A stretch of DNA of 64,000 nucleotides from Colwellia sp. C2M11 (GTDB lineage Bacteria; Pseudomonadota; Gammaproteobacteria; Enterobacterales; Alteromonadaceae). Of the stretch, positions 56,528 to 64,000 are shown one piece after another (the first letter of the stretch is position 1; every line of letters begins with the position of its first letter). Where the stretch lies: assembly GCF_018860915.1 (NCBI RefSeq), contig NZ_JAHKQD010000055.1, positions 1 through 64,000 of the forward strand. Direction: 5' to 3'. The notes below the pieces were generated by a model. The model saw nothing but the letters and a program-made list of their open reading frames with translations, had not been told where the DNA came from and made no database searches. The translations under genes were made by a program, and so were the position numbers.

Positions 56528-56557
56528 AATGAATCGGGTAATTTTACTCGATTCATT
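56528..56557 (+). promoter_or_regulatory. Hairpin between nrdA and nrdB
   Basis: AATGAATCG / CGATTCATT encloses a further GTAA / TTAC pairing, giving a nearly continuous 14-bp stem 75 bp after nrdA. No strong U-run follows, so it may set the nrdA:nrdB message ratio or act in mRNA processing. Confidence 0.5.
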
Positions 56558-56602
56558 ATTGTCGTTTAAAACAATGGCAATATATTAAGGGATAAATAAA
56601 TA

Positions 56603-57733
56603 ATGACGTACACCACGTTTAATCAGACGCCTAATAATGCTTTACTTGAACCAATGTTCTTAGGTAATAGTGTTAATGTTTCTCGTTATGACCAGCAACG
56701 ATATGTCGCTTTTGAAAAATTAATTGAAAAACAGCTTTCATTTTTTTGGCGACCAGAAGAAGTTGATGTTTCAAAAGATAGATCTGATTGGCAAGGTTTA
56801 ACTGACTCTGAAAAACATATTTTCATTTCAAATTTAAAATATCAAACTTTACTTGATTCAATGGCTGCACGTTCAGTTAATGCAGTTTTATTACCTCTAG
56901 TATCATTACCCGAAGTTGAAACTTGGGTAGAAACCTGGGCATTTAGTGAAACCATTCACTCACGCTCTTACACGCATATTTTACGTAATTTATTTACCGA
57001 TCCAGGTGAAGTTTTTGATGACATTATTGTCAACCCGGCAATTTTAAAACGTGCAAGTAGCATTTCAAAATATTTTGATGACGTTATTCTAACCACACAA
57101 TTGTTACAATCACTTGGTGAAGGCGCGTACGACATTGAAGGGAAAACTATCGAGGTAAGTAAACGTAAGCTTAAAGAACGTTTATATTTAGCTATATGCT
57201 CTGTTAACGCCTTAGAAGCAATCAGATTTTACGTTAGCTTTGCTTGTTCATTTGCTTTTGCGGAACGTGAATTACTTGAAGGCAATGCAAAAATTATTAA
57301 ATTAATTGCTCGCGATGAAGCACTTCATTTAACGGGAACTCAGCATATTTTAAACAATTGGATGACAGGTAAAGACGATCCTGAAATGCAAGAAATAAGC
57401 ATTGAATTACGTGATGCTGGTTTACAAATATTCTTAGATGTTGTTGAACAAGAAAAAGAATGGGCGCAATACTTATTTAAAGATGGTTCAATGATCGGAT
57501 TAAATGCCGAAATATTAAATCAATACATCGAATATATTTCCAACCAACGCCTTTCTGCCATTGGTTTTGGTGCGCCATTCGATATAAAAAGCAACCCACT
57601 CCCTTGGATGAATGCTTATTTAGTTAGTGACAATGTACAAGTAGCTCCTCAAGAAACAGAGATATCAAGTTACTTAGTTGGCCAAGTAGATTCAACTATT
57701 GATGCTGATGATTTTGATGATTTTGATTTGTAA
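56603..57733 (+). CDS. nrdB: Class Ia ribonucleoside-diphosphate reductase, beta subunit
   Basis: NrdB holds the diiron-tyrosyl radical cofactor. The radical Tyr123 is in [13 protein letters not shown]. The iron ligands include Glu and His in this helix and in the [14 protein letters not shown] segment. The flexible acidic C-terminus ([10 protein letters not shown]) is the part that docks to NrdA. It is 376 residues, as in E. coli. AAGGGA lies upstream of the ATG. Confidence 0.97.
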   Translation: MTYTTFNQTPNNALLEPMFLGNSVNVSRYDQQRYVAFEKLIEKQLSFFWRPEEVDVSKDRSDWQGLTDSEKHIFISNLKYQTLLDSMAARSVNAVLLPLVSLPEVETWVETWAFSETIHSRSYTHILRNLFTDPGEVFDDIIVNPAILKRASSISKYFDDVILTTQLLQSLGEGAYDIEGKTIEVSKRKLKERLYLAICSVNALEAIRFYVSFACSFAFAERELLEGNAKIIKLIARDEALHLTGTQHILNNWMTGKDDPEMQEISIELRDAGLQIFLDVVEQEKEWAQYLFKDGSMIGLNAEILNQYIEYISNQRLSAIGFGAPFDIKSNPLPWMNAYLVSDNVQVAPQETEISSYLVGQVDSTIDADDFDDFDL

Positions 57734-57753
57734 AACCGTTTAAATATCTTTCT

Positions 57754-58044
57754 ATGCCTGCATCAAGTAAACCTTCGATAAAACCAGTGCCACAAATTAG
57801 TGTCAACGGTAAGGTCATAGAGTATAAGCAATCAAAGCAAAGCTTATTGGAATGTTTAGAGCAGGCAGGTGTCGAAGTTCATTATCACTGTCGAGATGGA
57901 TTTTGCGGAGCTTGTCGAGTCACGCTAGCCTCAGGAGAGATAAGCTACCCTGAAGGGGAGCCGTTAGCCTTTATCGGCGAAAATGAGATCCTACCTTGCT
58001 GCTGTGTTCCCGTTACTGATATTAGTTTAAAAATTGATGAATAA
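57754..58044 (+). CDS. yfaE: YfaE-type 2Fe-2S ferredoxin (ribonucleotide reductase maintenance)
   Basis: The 96-residue plant-type ferredoxin has the cluster ligands in CRDGFCGACR and a distal Cys in LPCCCVPVTD. In E. coli YfaE supplies electrons to rebuild the NrdB diferric-tyrosyl cofactor. It lies 20 bp after nrdB, the normal place. Confidence 0.94.
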   Translation: MPASSKPSIKPVPQISVNGKVIEYKQSKQSLLECLEQAGVEVHYHCRDGFCGACRVTLASGEISYPEGEPLAFIGENEILPCCCVPVTDISLKIDE

Positions 58045-58045
58045 T

Positions 58046-58078
58046 AAAGACATCTTAACTATTTTTTGAGATGTCTTT
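58046..58078 (+). terminator. Hairpin after yfaE, probable terminator
   Basis: AAAGACATCT / AGATGTCTTT (10 bp, 13-base loop) starts right after the yfaE stop; the U-run is short. Confidence 0.6.
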
Positions 58079-58277
58079 GTCACCACCCTTTAATTATTTT
58101 ACATATAGAAATATTAAATACACTTAAAAAATCAAATACTAAGCTCAATAGTTACTATTTAAACAATACTTACAAAGAAAGTAGGTTTATTTTACAAGAT
58201 ACTGAGCTTTAACTTTTAAAGTATAGGAAGTTTCGTTAAACTCAATTCATCAGTATCTTCCTTGTAATAATTATAAT

Positions 58278-58901
58278 ATGCATGCACTTTTTGAATACAT
58301 TCCATTAGTTATCTTTTTTGTAGTAAATAAATTTGTCGATATTTATTGGGCTACCGCTTCATTAATTGCTAGTTCAGCCTTACAAATTCTTTATTACATT
58401 ATTAAAAAAGAAAAAGTCCCCACACGTAATTGGATATTTTTTGGTTTAATCGCTGTTTTTGGTGGCTTAACTATCTTTTTACACGATGAAGCTTTTATTA
58501 AATGGAAAGTAACGATCATCAATGAGTTTTTTGCTGTTGCGCTACTCGTTAGTTATTACCTATTTAAAAAGAATATTATTAAACAATTTTTATCTGAATC
58601 AATAAATCTTCCCGATCCTATTTGGACTAAACTAAACCTAGCTTGGGCACTTTTCTTTGCCTTATGTGGTGTACTAAATTGGTATGTTGCTTTTAACTTT
58701 GACTTAGAAACTTGGGTAAATTTTAAAGTATTTGGCTTAACTGGGCTTATGTTTGCCTTCTCAATTATCACAATATTATCTTTACACAAATATATGCGTG
58801 ATGACAGCGAAGACATAACTAACGCAATTGAAGATAGTATTGAAATAAATTCAAATGTAATAAGTAAACCTCAACACAACAAAGATAATGACAAAATATA
58901 G
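58278..58901 (+). CDS. yciB: Inner-membrane septation protein YciB (IspZ)
   Basis: The 207-residue protein has five to six membrane segments. The conserved start is [21 protein letters not shown] and the later [20 protein letters not shown] is typical of YciB. The polar tail (last 30 residues, Asn/Lys-rich) is longer than in E. coli. The family is linked to cell envelope and septum integrity. yciI follows after 8 bp. Confidence 0.93.
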   Translation: MHALFEYIPLVIFFVVNKFVDIYWATASLIASSALQILYYIIKKEKVPTRNWIFFGLIAVFGGLTIFLHDEAFIKWKVTIINEFFAVALLVSYYLFKKNIIKQFLSESINLPDPIWTKLNLAWALFFALCGVLNWYVAFNFDLETWVNFKVFGLTGLMFAFSIITILSLHKYMRDDSEDITNAIEDSIEINSNVISKPQHNKDNDKI

Positions 58902-58909
58902 GAAAACAA

Positions 58910-59212
58910 ATGTTATATTTAATATACAGTGAAGACGTCAGCAACAGTTTAGAAAAACGCTTATCAGTAAGAGAGCTTCACTTAGCTCGCTTAAGTACTC
59001 TACAAAGTGAAGGACGCTTATTAGTTGCAGGCCCATGCCCCGCTATAGATAGTAATGATCCGGGTGCAGCTGGCTTTACGGGCTCATTAATTATTGCAGA
59101 GTTTGATGACCTAACAGCAGCACAACAATGGGCTGATGCTGATCCCTATATTGCAGCCGGTGTTTATGAAAAAGTCACCGTGAAGCCTTATAAAAAAGTA
59201 TTACCTAATTAA
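58910..59212 (+). CDS. yciI: YciI family protein
   Basis: The 100-residue ferredoxin-like fold protein of the YciI/YCII family has the conserved His and Asp in [16 protein letters not shown] and the [20 protein letters not shown] end. The cellular role is unsettled. AGGAAAACAA precedes the ATG, and the 8-bp gap from yciB means co-transcription, as in E. coli. Confidence 0.93.
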   Translation: MLYLIYSEDVSNSLEKRLSVRELHLARLSTLQSEGRLLVAGPCPAIDSNDPGAAGFTGSLIIAEFDDLTAAQQWADADPYIAAGVYEKVTVKPYKKVLPN

Positions 59213-59233
59213 TAATTTTCTTCTATTTAAAAT

Positions 59234-59638
59234 ATGATTAACAAGAGAACTATCTCAAGCGTATTAATATTTACGTATCAATTACTTTCTGCTCCTGTCT
59301 ACGCTCATGATCCGTTAGACGCATGCTTAGAGGTAGAGCAAACGGCTAAAAGCCAATCACTCTGCCTTGATAATTTAAAAGAAGTGGTTGAACGCGAATT
59401 GCAAACATGGATAAACACCCATATTTTAAACTTGGAAGAGAAAATAACAGCTACTTGGCGCCCTGCAGCACTAAAACTTTTCAGACGTTCAGAAAGTGAC
59501 TTTGTTGCTTTTCGAGAGCATGAATGTCGGTGGCAATATTTTGCGACACCACCAGAAAAAAGTGCAACATTAACATATAAGCGATGCTACATATTAATTA
59601 CTCAAAATCGTATAGATCAATTGAGTAAGACACTGTAA
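59234..59638 (+). CDS. Secreted LprI-like (DUF1311) protein
   Basis: The 134-residue protein has a signal peptide (about residues 1-24, ending SAPVYA), so it is periplasmic or exported. The DUF1311/LprI mark SDFVAFREHECRWQYF with conserved Cys residues, and a second pair elsewhere (DACLEVEQ, SLCLDN, KRCYILI), suggests two disulfides. Some relatives inhibit lysozyme; others have no known role. It is 21 bp after yciI and may be in the same unit. Confidence 0.8.
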   Translation: MINKRTISSVLIFTYQLLSAPVYAHDPLDACLEVEQTAKSQSLCLDNLKEVVERELQTWINTHILNLEEKITATWRPAALKLFRRSESDFVAFREHECRWQYFATPPEKSATLTYKRCYILITQNRIDQLSKTL

Positions 59639-59691
59639 AGAATATTAAAAGTAGCGGCATATTAGTATTAATAATATCAAATAATATCCAT

Positions 59692-59724
59692 AAAAAAGTC
59701 AGCTATTTACATCGCTGACTTTTA
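59692..59724. terminator. Bidirectional terminator between LprI-like and AI-2E genes
   Basis: AAAAGTCAGC / GCTGACTTTT with a loop of about 10 bases is flanked by A and T runs, and so fits both converging transcripts. Confidence 0.88.
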
Positions 59725-59760
59725 TTAAATTCATCAAGTTATTCCAAACAATTTAAACGA

Positions 59761-60831
59761 TTAATCTTTACTCTTTTGAATCTGTTCTATTTCTAATAAA
59801 ACGCTATCTTCATCACTGAGTAAAACAGCTAACCAGCGTCCTTCAGGCGTACTCTCTAACCCTATTTTTAAAATCATGGTTAATGGGACACTCAATAACA
59901 TACCAACAGTTCCTAATAACCAGCCCCAAAAGATTAACGACAAGAAAACCACTAATGTTGATAAACCTAAACCCTTGCCTAAATATCTAGGCTCGATCAT
60001 ATTGCCCATCACCATATTAATAGCAACATAACCCAATCCTATAAAACCAGCTTCACCAATACCTAACTGTAAACTTGCTAAGGTTACAGCAGGCACAGCA
60101 GCAATAATTGAACCAATATTTGGGATGTAATTTAATAAGAAGGCAAATACCCCCCATAAAAGATAGAAATCTAACCCAAAGGCCCAAAGCATCAGCGAGA
60201 CAACCATACCGGTAGCAATACTAACCATTGTTTTAATAGCAATATAATGATTTACCGAGGCTAAGAAACGTTCAATTTGCTTAATACGCATCTCAGGATC
60301 GTCAAGTGCAAAATGCAATTTCACAGGAAATGAAGATGCTTCAAAAAGCATAAACACAACAGTAAGCACAATTAACAGTAAATTAGCCATTACCGAGCCA
60401 AAACCACTCAGCATATTTGCCGCCATGCCCATAGCCGCGGCAGGATCAAAGTATTCTAATAAAATAGAAGACGATATTTGAATATTATAACGAGATAAAA
60501 AAGCAGTTAACCAAGTAAATTGCTCTTGGAATTGTAGTCGATATTGAGGAATAAGTTCTGACAATTCATTCAGTGACTTGCCCACTAAGCCTGCTAACGA
60601 TAAAGCAATAGTGACAAAGATAGCAATAACAATAATCACCGAAACGGCTTTAGGTATCTTAAATTGACTCGCCTTAACAACAAGAGGGTTACAAATGATG
60701 GCAATAAATAAAGATAATAAAAAGGGGACTAATATATTTGCTGCTGTTTTTACTCCTGCAAAGATGATAAAGATAGCAGCAACAGTGACAAACCCTTTAA
60801 CCATTGAGCTGTTTTTAGTCGATAATACCAT
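59761..60831 (-). CDS. AI-2E family transporter (PerM/YdiK-like permease)
   Basis: The 356-residue inner-membrane protein has about eight membrane segments: a hydrophobic pair at the N-terminus, a long extracytoplasmic region (about 70-150), and the C-terminal set containing LLWGVFAFLLNYIPNIGSII, the family signature. Members act as exporters or sodium-proton antiporters; autoinducer-2 export is shown only for some, so the name is conventional. It may start at the second Met (residue 10). The ABC exporter genes lie upstream on the same strand, 90 bp away. Confidence 0.9.
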   Translation of the reverse strand: MVLSTKNSSMVKGFVTVAAIFIIFAGVKTAANILVPFLLSLFIAIICNPLVVKASQFKIPKAVSVIIVIAIFVTIALSLAGLVGKSLNELSELIPQYRLQFQEQFTWLTAFLSRYNIQISSSILLEYFDPAAAMGMAANMLSGFGSVMANLLLIVLTVVFMLFEASSFPVKLHFALDDPEMRIKQIERFLASVNHYIAIKTMVSIATGMVVSLMLWAFGLDFYLLWGVFAFLLNYIPNIGSIIAAVPAVTLASLQLGIGEAGFIGLGYVAINMVMGNMIEPRYLGKGLGLSTLVVFLSLIFWGWLLGTVGMLLSVPLTMILKIGLESTPEGRWLAVLLSDEDSVLLEIEQIQKSKD

Positions 60832-60921
60832 GAAAATTAACTCTTATTTTTTAATAAGAGTTAATATACCTGAAATTAGTCTCTGGCACTAGCTTATGAA
60901 TTGCTTGCTTTTGATATTAGA

Positions 60922-63429
60922 TTAACTCAGTTTTCTTAATAAACCTTGGGTATTTTGACGCATTGTTTGAGCAACCATAATGTAACCGATGCTACCAACA
61001 AACAAAGCACCACTTGCCGGCCCAAGTACCCATACATAAGGGTGAAGTCGTCCTTCAAGATCAAACAATTGTTGCTGAATTACAAGTAAGGTAATATCAC
61101 TTACCATAGCAGCAACTAAACCAGAAATAGCACCAAGTAATAAAAACTCATAAAGTGTTGCCAATTTAATCAAGCGCCCTTTGGCACCTAAAGTCCGTAA
61201 TATAACCACTTCCTGTAAACGCTCAGACAAGCTCGCTTGTACTTGTGATATCAGTACTAATGCACCGCTAATTAACACAATTGATAATACAAAGCCTATG
61301 GCAAGTGTAACTTGCGAAATAATTGCTTGTGCTTGCTCCATGCGAGTTTTAACATCGATCATGTTAATAGTAGGGTGTCGTTGTAGTAAAAGGCTGATAT
61401 CTTTAGTGTGCCCCTCTTCTAGTTTTGCTGCACTAAAATAAGTAACGGGTACTTTTCCAACCATATTAGGACTTAAAATCATAAAGAAGTTAGGTTTTAT
61501 ATTTCCCCAATTAACACTTCTAAAACTAGTAACTTTTACCTCAAATTTTTGTTCATTCACTAAAATTGTTAAGGTGTCACCAAGCGCTATATCAAGATCA
61601 TCTTTCCAACCTTCAAAAACGGAAACTTCTAACGCATCACCATTTTCCGTACTAAACCATTCACCTTCGGTTATCTCATTACCTTCAGGTAATTCATCTA
61701 ACCAAGTTAAATTAGGCTCACGTCTTGAGCCATTTCTAGCATTTTCATCTTTCTCTTCACCCTCTTGCTGTGAAACACGTCGCGCAAATTCTTCGCCATT
61801 AACGGCATCAACGCGCCCCTTAAAGACAGGATAAAAAGCTTCATGTGTAATGCCTTTATCATTAAAGAACTGTTTTATAGGGTCAATTTCTTTTTCTGCA
61901 ATATTGATGATAAACATATTTGGCGCATCTTCAGGCACTTGCATTTGCCAATCCGCAATCATGTCATTTTTTAGCACAACTAAAAACAGCATTAATTGAA
62001 TAGCCAAAGCAAAGCTAATTAATTGAATAGCATTAGCATTTGCTCGTTTTTGTAATGTAGCAATAGCTAATGACCAACTAGAGCCAGGTCTTAAACCTAA
62101 ACTGCGTCCTGCAGCAAAAAACAAGCGCGATACGGCAAATAAAATAACGATGATTAATAAGGTTGAAGCAAATAAAACTAAGGTAGTCACAAGTGCACCA
62201 CTGAACAACCACATTAAAGCAAAAATAGTAATAAGTGACAGCGCGATATGAATACGGCTTAACGCTAACGTATCCCCTAAATTACGACGCAACACCCGTA
62301 AAGGTGGAATATCAAATAAGTCTAATAAAGGTTTAAGTGAAAACATTAATGCACATACCACACCAATGAATGTTGATAAAATCCAAGGTCTAAAACCTGA
62401 TGGCGGTAATTCTGTCCCCATAAAATTAGCCAAATAACTTGCCCCAATATTTTGCAAAATAAAACCTATGGCTAAACCCGCCATAATAGAACAAATAGTG
62501 ACTAAACTTAGGTGGAGTAAAAATATATTACGAATTGTTGTGCGGCTACCTCCTAATGTTTTCATCATAGCGACAGGATCATATTGTCGCTCACAATACC
62601 GTTTAGCAGAAACCGCCATAGCAACCGCAGCCAACATAATACCGAACAATCCAGCTAGCAATAAGAAACTTTCAGCGCGCTCTAAATTATTACCCAATGG
62701 CGTTTGTCGGTCTTTGATCCCTTCCCAACTTTGGTTATTTTGAAGCTGTGGTTTTAACCAAGCGTAATAATCTGATAACTCTTGTTCTTCACCCGCAAAC
62801 AATAAACGATGAAAAACTCGACTTCCTGCTTGTACGGCTTTGGTAGCGGGAATATCTTCATAATTCAGTAATACTCTTTTATTTCCGGATAAAGAAAAAA
62901 ATGGAGCATCAGGCTCATTCACCAAAACTTTTGTAATAACAAAAATACCTGCCCCTAACTCAACTTTATCACCCACGTTCACATTAAGCGGATAGAATAA
63001 ACCTTCACTCAGCCAAACAGTACCAACTTTAGGGCCAGTATCAACCTCATAAGACTCTCCAACTAGCGTATCCTTGATCGTGATTTTTCCTTTTAGCGGA
63101 TAAGATTGCGAGGTAGCCTTAACCGACCCTAACACTAATTCATCATTAGCAAACAACATAGAGTCAAAAAATAAGAGTTGTGCCGTTTCAAGTCCTTGCG
63201 CTTTGGCTTTGTGTAGTATGTCAGGATCAAAAGCATGATTACTTGAAAGGCGCCTATCAGCTGCAATAAAGTCACTACTTTTTTGTTCTATGTTTAAGCC
63301 AATACGTTCGGTTATTGACGACAAACTAAAAACAGTTAACACCGCCAATGCAATAGCGGCGAATATAATCGTTAGTTCACCACGACGAAATTCACGCGTA
63401 AATAATTTAACAGCTAACTTAACCCACAT
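60922..63429 (-). CDS. ABC transporter permease, YbbP-like (MacB/FtsX fold)
   Basis: The 835-residue permease has two FtsX domains. N-terminal membrane helix, large periplasmic part, four-helix block (LLAGLFGIMLAAVAMAVSAK on), a second periplasmic domain (about 480-700) and the final helices (LAIGFVLSIVLISGALVLIS on). This is the YbbP layout, thought to extract or export lipid-like compounds with YbbA ATPase. The start at ATG 63429 overlaps the end of the ATPase gene and has GGGG upstream; a TTG two codons earlier is weaker. Long charged insertion QQEGEEKDENARNGSRRE is unusual. Confidence 0.92.
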   Translation of the reverse strand: MWVKLAVKLFTREFRRGELTIIFAAIALAVLTVFSLSSITERIGLNIEQKSSDFIAADRRLSSNHAFDPDILHKAKAQGLETAQLLFFDSMLFANDELVLGSVKATSQSYPLKGKITIKDTLVGESYEVDTGPKVGTVWLSEGLFYPLNVNVGDKVELGAGIFVITKVLVNEPDAPFFSLSGNKRVLLNYEDIPATKAVQAGSRVFHRLLFAGEEQELSDYYAWLKPQLQNNQSWEGIKDRQTPLGNNLERAESFLLLAGLFGIMLAAVAMAVSAKRYCERQYDPVAMMKTLGGSRTTIRNIFLLHLSLVTICSIMAGLAIGFILQNIGASYLANFMGTELPPSGFRPWILSTFIGVVCALMFSLKPLLDLFDIPPLRVLRRNLGDTLALSRIHIALSLITIFALMWLFSGALVTTLVLFASTLLIIVILFAVSRLFFAAGRSLGLRPGSSWSLAIATLQKRANANAIQLISFALAIQLMLFLVVLKNDMIADWQMQVPEDAPNMFIINIAEKEIDPIKQFFNDKGITHEAFYPVFKGRVDAVNGEEFARRVSQQEGEEKDENARNGSRREPNLTWLDELPEGNEITEGEWFSTENGDALEVSVFEGWKDDLDIALGDTLTILVNEQKFEVKVTSFRSVNWGNIKPNFFMILSPNMVGKVPVTYFSAAKLEEGHTKDISLLLQRHPTINMIDVKTRMEQAQAIISQVTLAIGFVLSIVLISGALVLISQVQASLSERLQEVVILRTLGAKGRLIKLATLYEFLLLGAISGLVAAMVSDITLLVIQQQLFDLEGRLHPYVWVLGPASGALFVGSIGYIMVAQTMRQNTQGLLRKLS

Positions 63430-64000
63430 TAGCAATCACCCCTTCGCTAATTTTTTCAAGCTGTCCGCCTTCAATATGAATAATTCGCTGACATTGTTTA
63501 GCTAATTGTTCATCATGAGTAACCAATACCAAGGTAGTGCCATTTTGTTTGTTCAGATCAAATAATAAATCTTCAATTAAATGTCCATTTTTACTATCTA
63601 AGTTGGCCGAAGGCTCATCAGCAAAAAGTATTTTTGGTGAACCAACAAAAGCTCGTGCAATGGCAACACGTTGTTGCTCGCCTCCAGATAATTGTGATGG
63701 ATAATGCTCTAAACGATGAGACAAGCCTACCTTATCTAGAAGATCTAAGGCTTCTTTTTTAGCATTTCGATCGCCTGCTAACTCGGCAGGTAACATAACA
63801 TTTTCTAGAGCAGTTAAACTCTGTACCAACATAAAAGATTGAAAAACAAAACCTACTTTTTCCGCCCTTACTTTCGCTCTTGCTTCTTCATTAAGCGTGC
63901 TTAACGCGTCACCATCTAAATAGATTTCCCCTGCACTGGCGACATCTAGTCCTGCTAGCAAACTCAATAAAGTAGACTTACCTGAGCCTGAAGCTCCAAC
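63419..64000 (-). CDS. ABC transporter ATP-binding protein, YbbA-like (partial)
   Basis: This is the ATPase partner of the permease at 60922-63429. The Walker A GASGSGKST lies at the window edge (63971-63997). The Q-loop is in VFQSFMLVQSLT, the signature is LSGGEQQRVAIARAF, Walker B is ILFADEPSANLD, and the H-loop is in LVTHDEQLA. The 5' end is outside the window. Its stop overlaps the permease start, so the pair is translationally coupled. It belongs to the LolD/MacB class of ATPases. Confidence 0.94.
   Translation of the reverse strand, partial: VGASGSGKSTLLSLLAGLDVASAGEIYLDGDALSTLNEEARAKVRAEKVGFVFQSFMLVQSLTALENVMLPAELAGDRNAKKEALDLLDKVGLSHRLEHYPSQLSGGEQQRVAIARAFVGSPKILFADEPSANLDSKNGHLIEDLLFDLNKQNGTTLVLVTHDEQLAKQCQRIIHIEGGQLEKISEGVIANVG

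Noticed and set aside
59761-60831. Autoinducer-2 exporter in the strict sense
   Set aside because: The family name is conventional; nothing in the sequence or neighbourhood points to AI-2.

Overview
The window looks like a chromosomal segment of a cold-adapted marine gammaproteobacterium of the Alteromonadales, most like Colwelliaceae. The basis is the AT-rich base composition, the protein style, and a housekeeping block in the order gyrA-serC-aroA-cmk-rpsA-ihfB-lapA-lapB-pyrF. This placement is an inference and no search was run.

Region 1 (1-6400) is accessory DNA. It holds gloA, a GNAT acetyltransferase whose upstream region is occupied by a 339-bp direct repeat, and two copies of a truncated IS110-type transposase start. 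It also holds gene-end fragments, several copies of a short dispersed motif, and three integron-type gene cassettes on the minus strand separated by three attC sites, with no integrase in view. A roughly 600-bp array of five decayed tRNA-Ser 3' ends, each with a terminator, ends at an intact tRNA-Ser(UGA).

Region 2 (6857-32271) is a large catabolic regulon. It has four transcription units: a long acyl-CoA dehydrogenase (minus); a divergent six-gene plus-strand run (nitroreductase, epoxide-hydrolase-like protein, DUF2855, BASS symporter, GST, crotonase); a 13-gene minus-strand run (histidine phosphatase, three SDRs, OYE, ACAD11-like dehydrogenase plus kinase, a second long ACAD, MaoC hydratase, thiolase, FadD, CurA-like reductase, haloalkane dehalogenase); and a TonB-dependent receptor. 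Each unit is preceded by the same module: a 23-bp AT-rich dyad, 3 bp, a -35, 17 bp, and a TAGCAT -10. Together they look like uptake, activation and R-type beta-oxidation of an oxygenated or unsaturated lipid-like substrate, with enzymes for 4-hydroxy, enone, epoxide and possibly halogen groups. The substrate is unknown.

Region 3 (32816-41433) holds tag, yccA, tusDCB-tusE, a long GAPDH, msrB, gnd and gapA, with a perfect HexR-type operator before gapA. Region 4 (41687-52681) is the conserved core block pyrF to gyrA, all on the minus strand, with a roughly 99-bp tandem repeat between serC and gyrA. Region 5 (52987-64000) holds ubiG, nrdA-nrdB-yfaE with paired NrdR boxes, yciB-yciI, an LprI-like protein, an AI-2E family permease, and a YbbP/YbbA-type ABC exporter pair cut by the window end.
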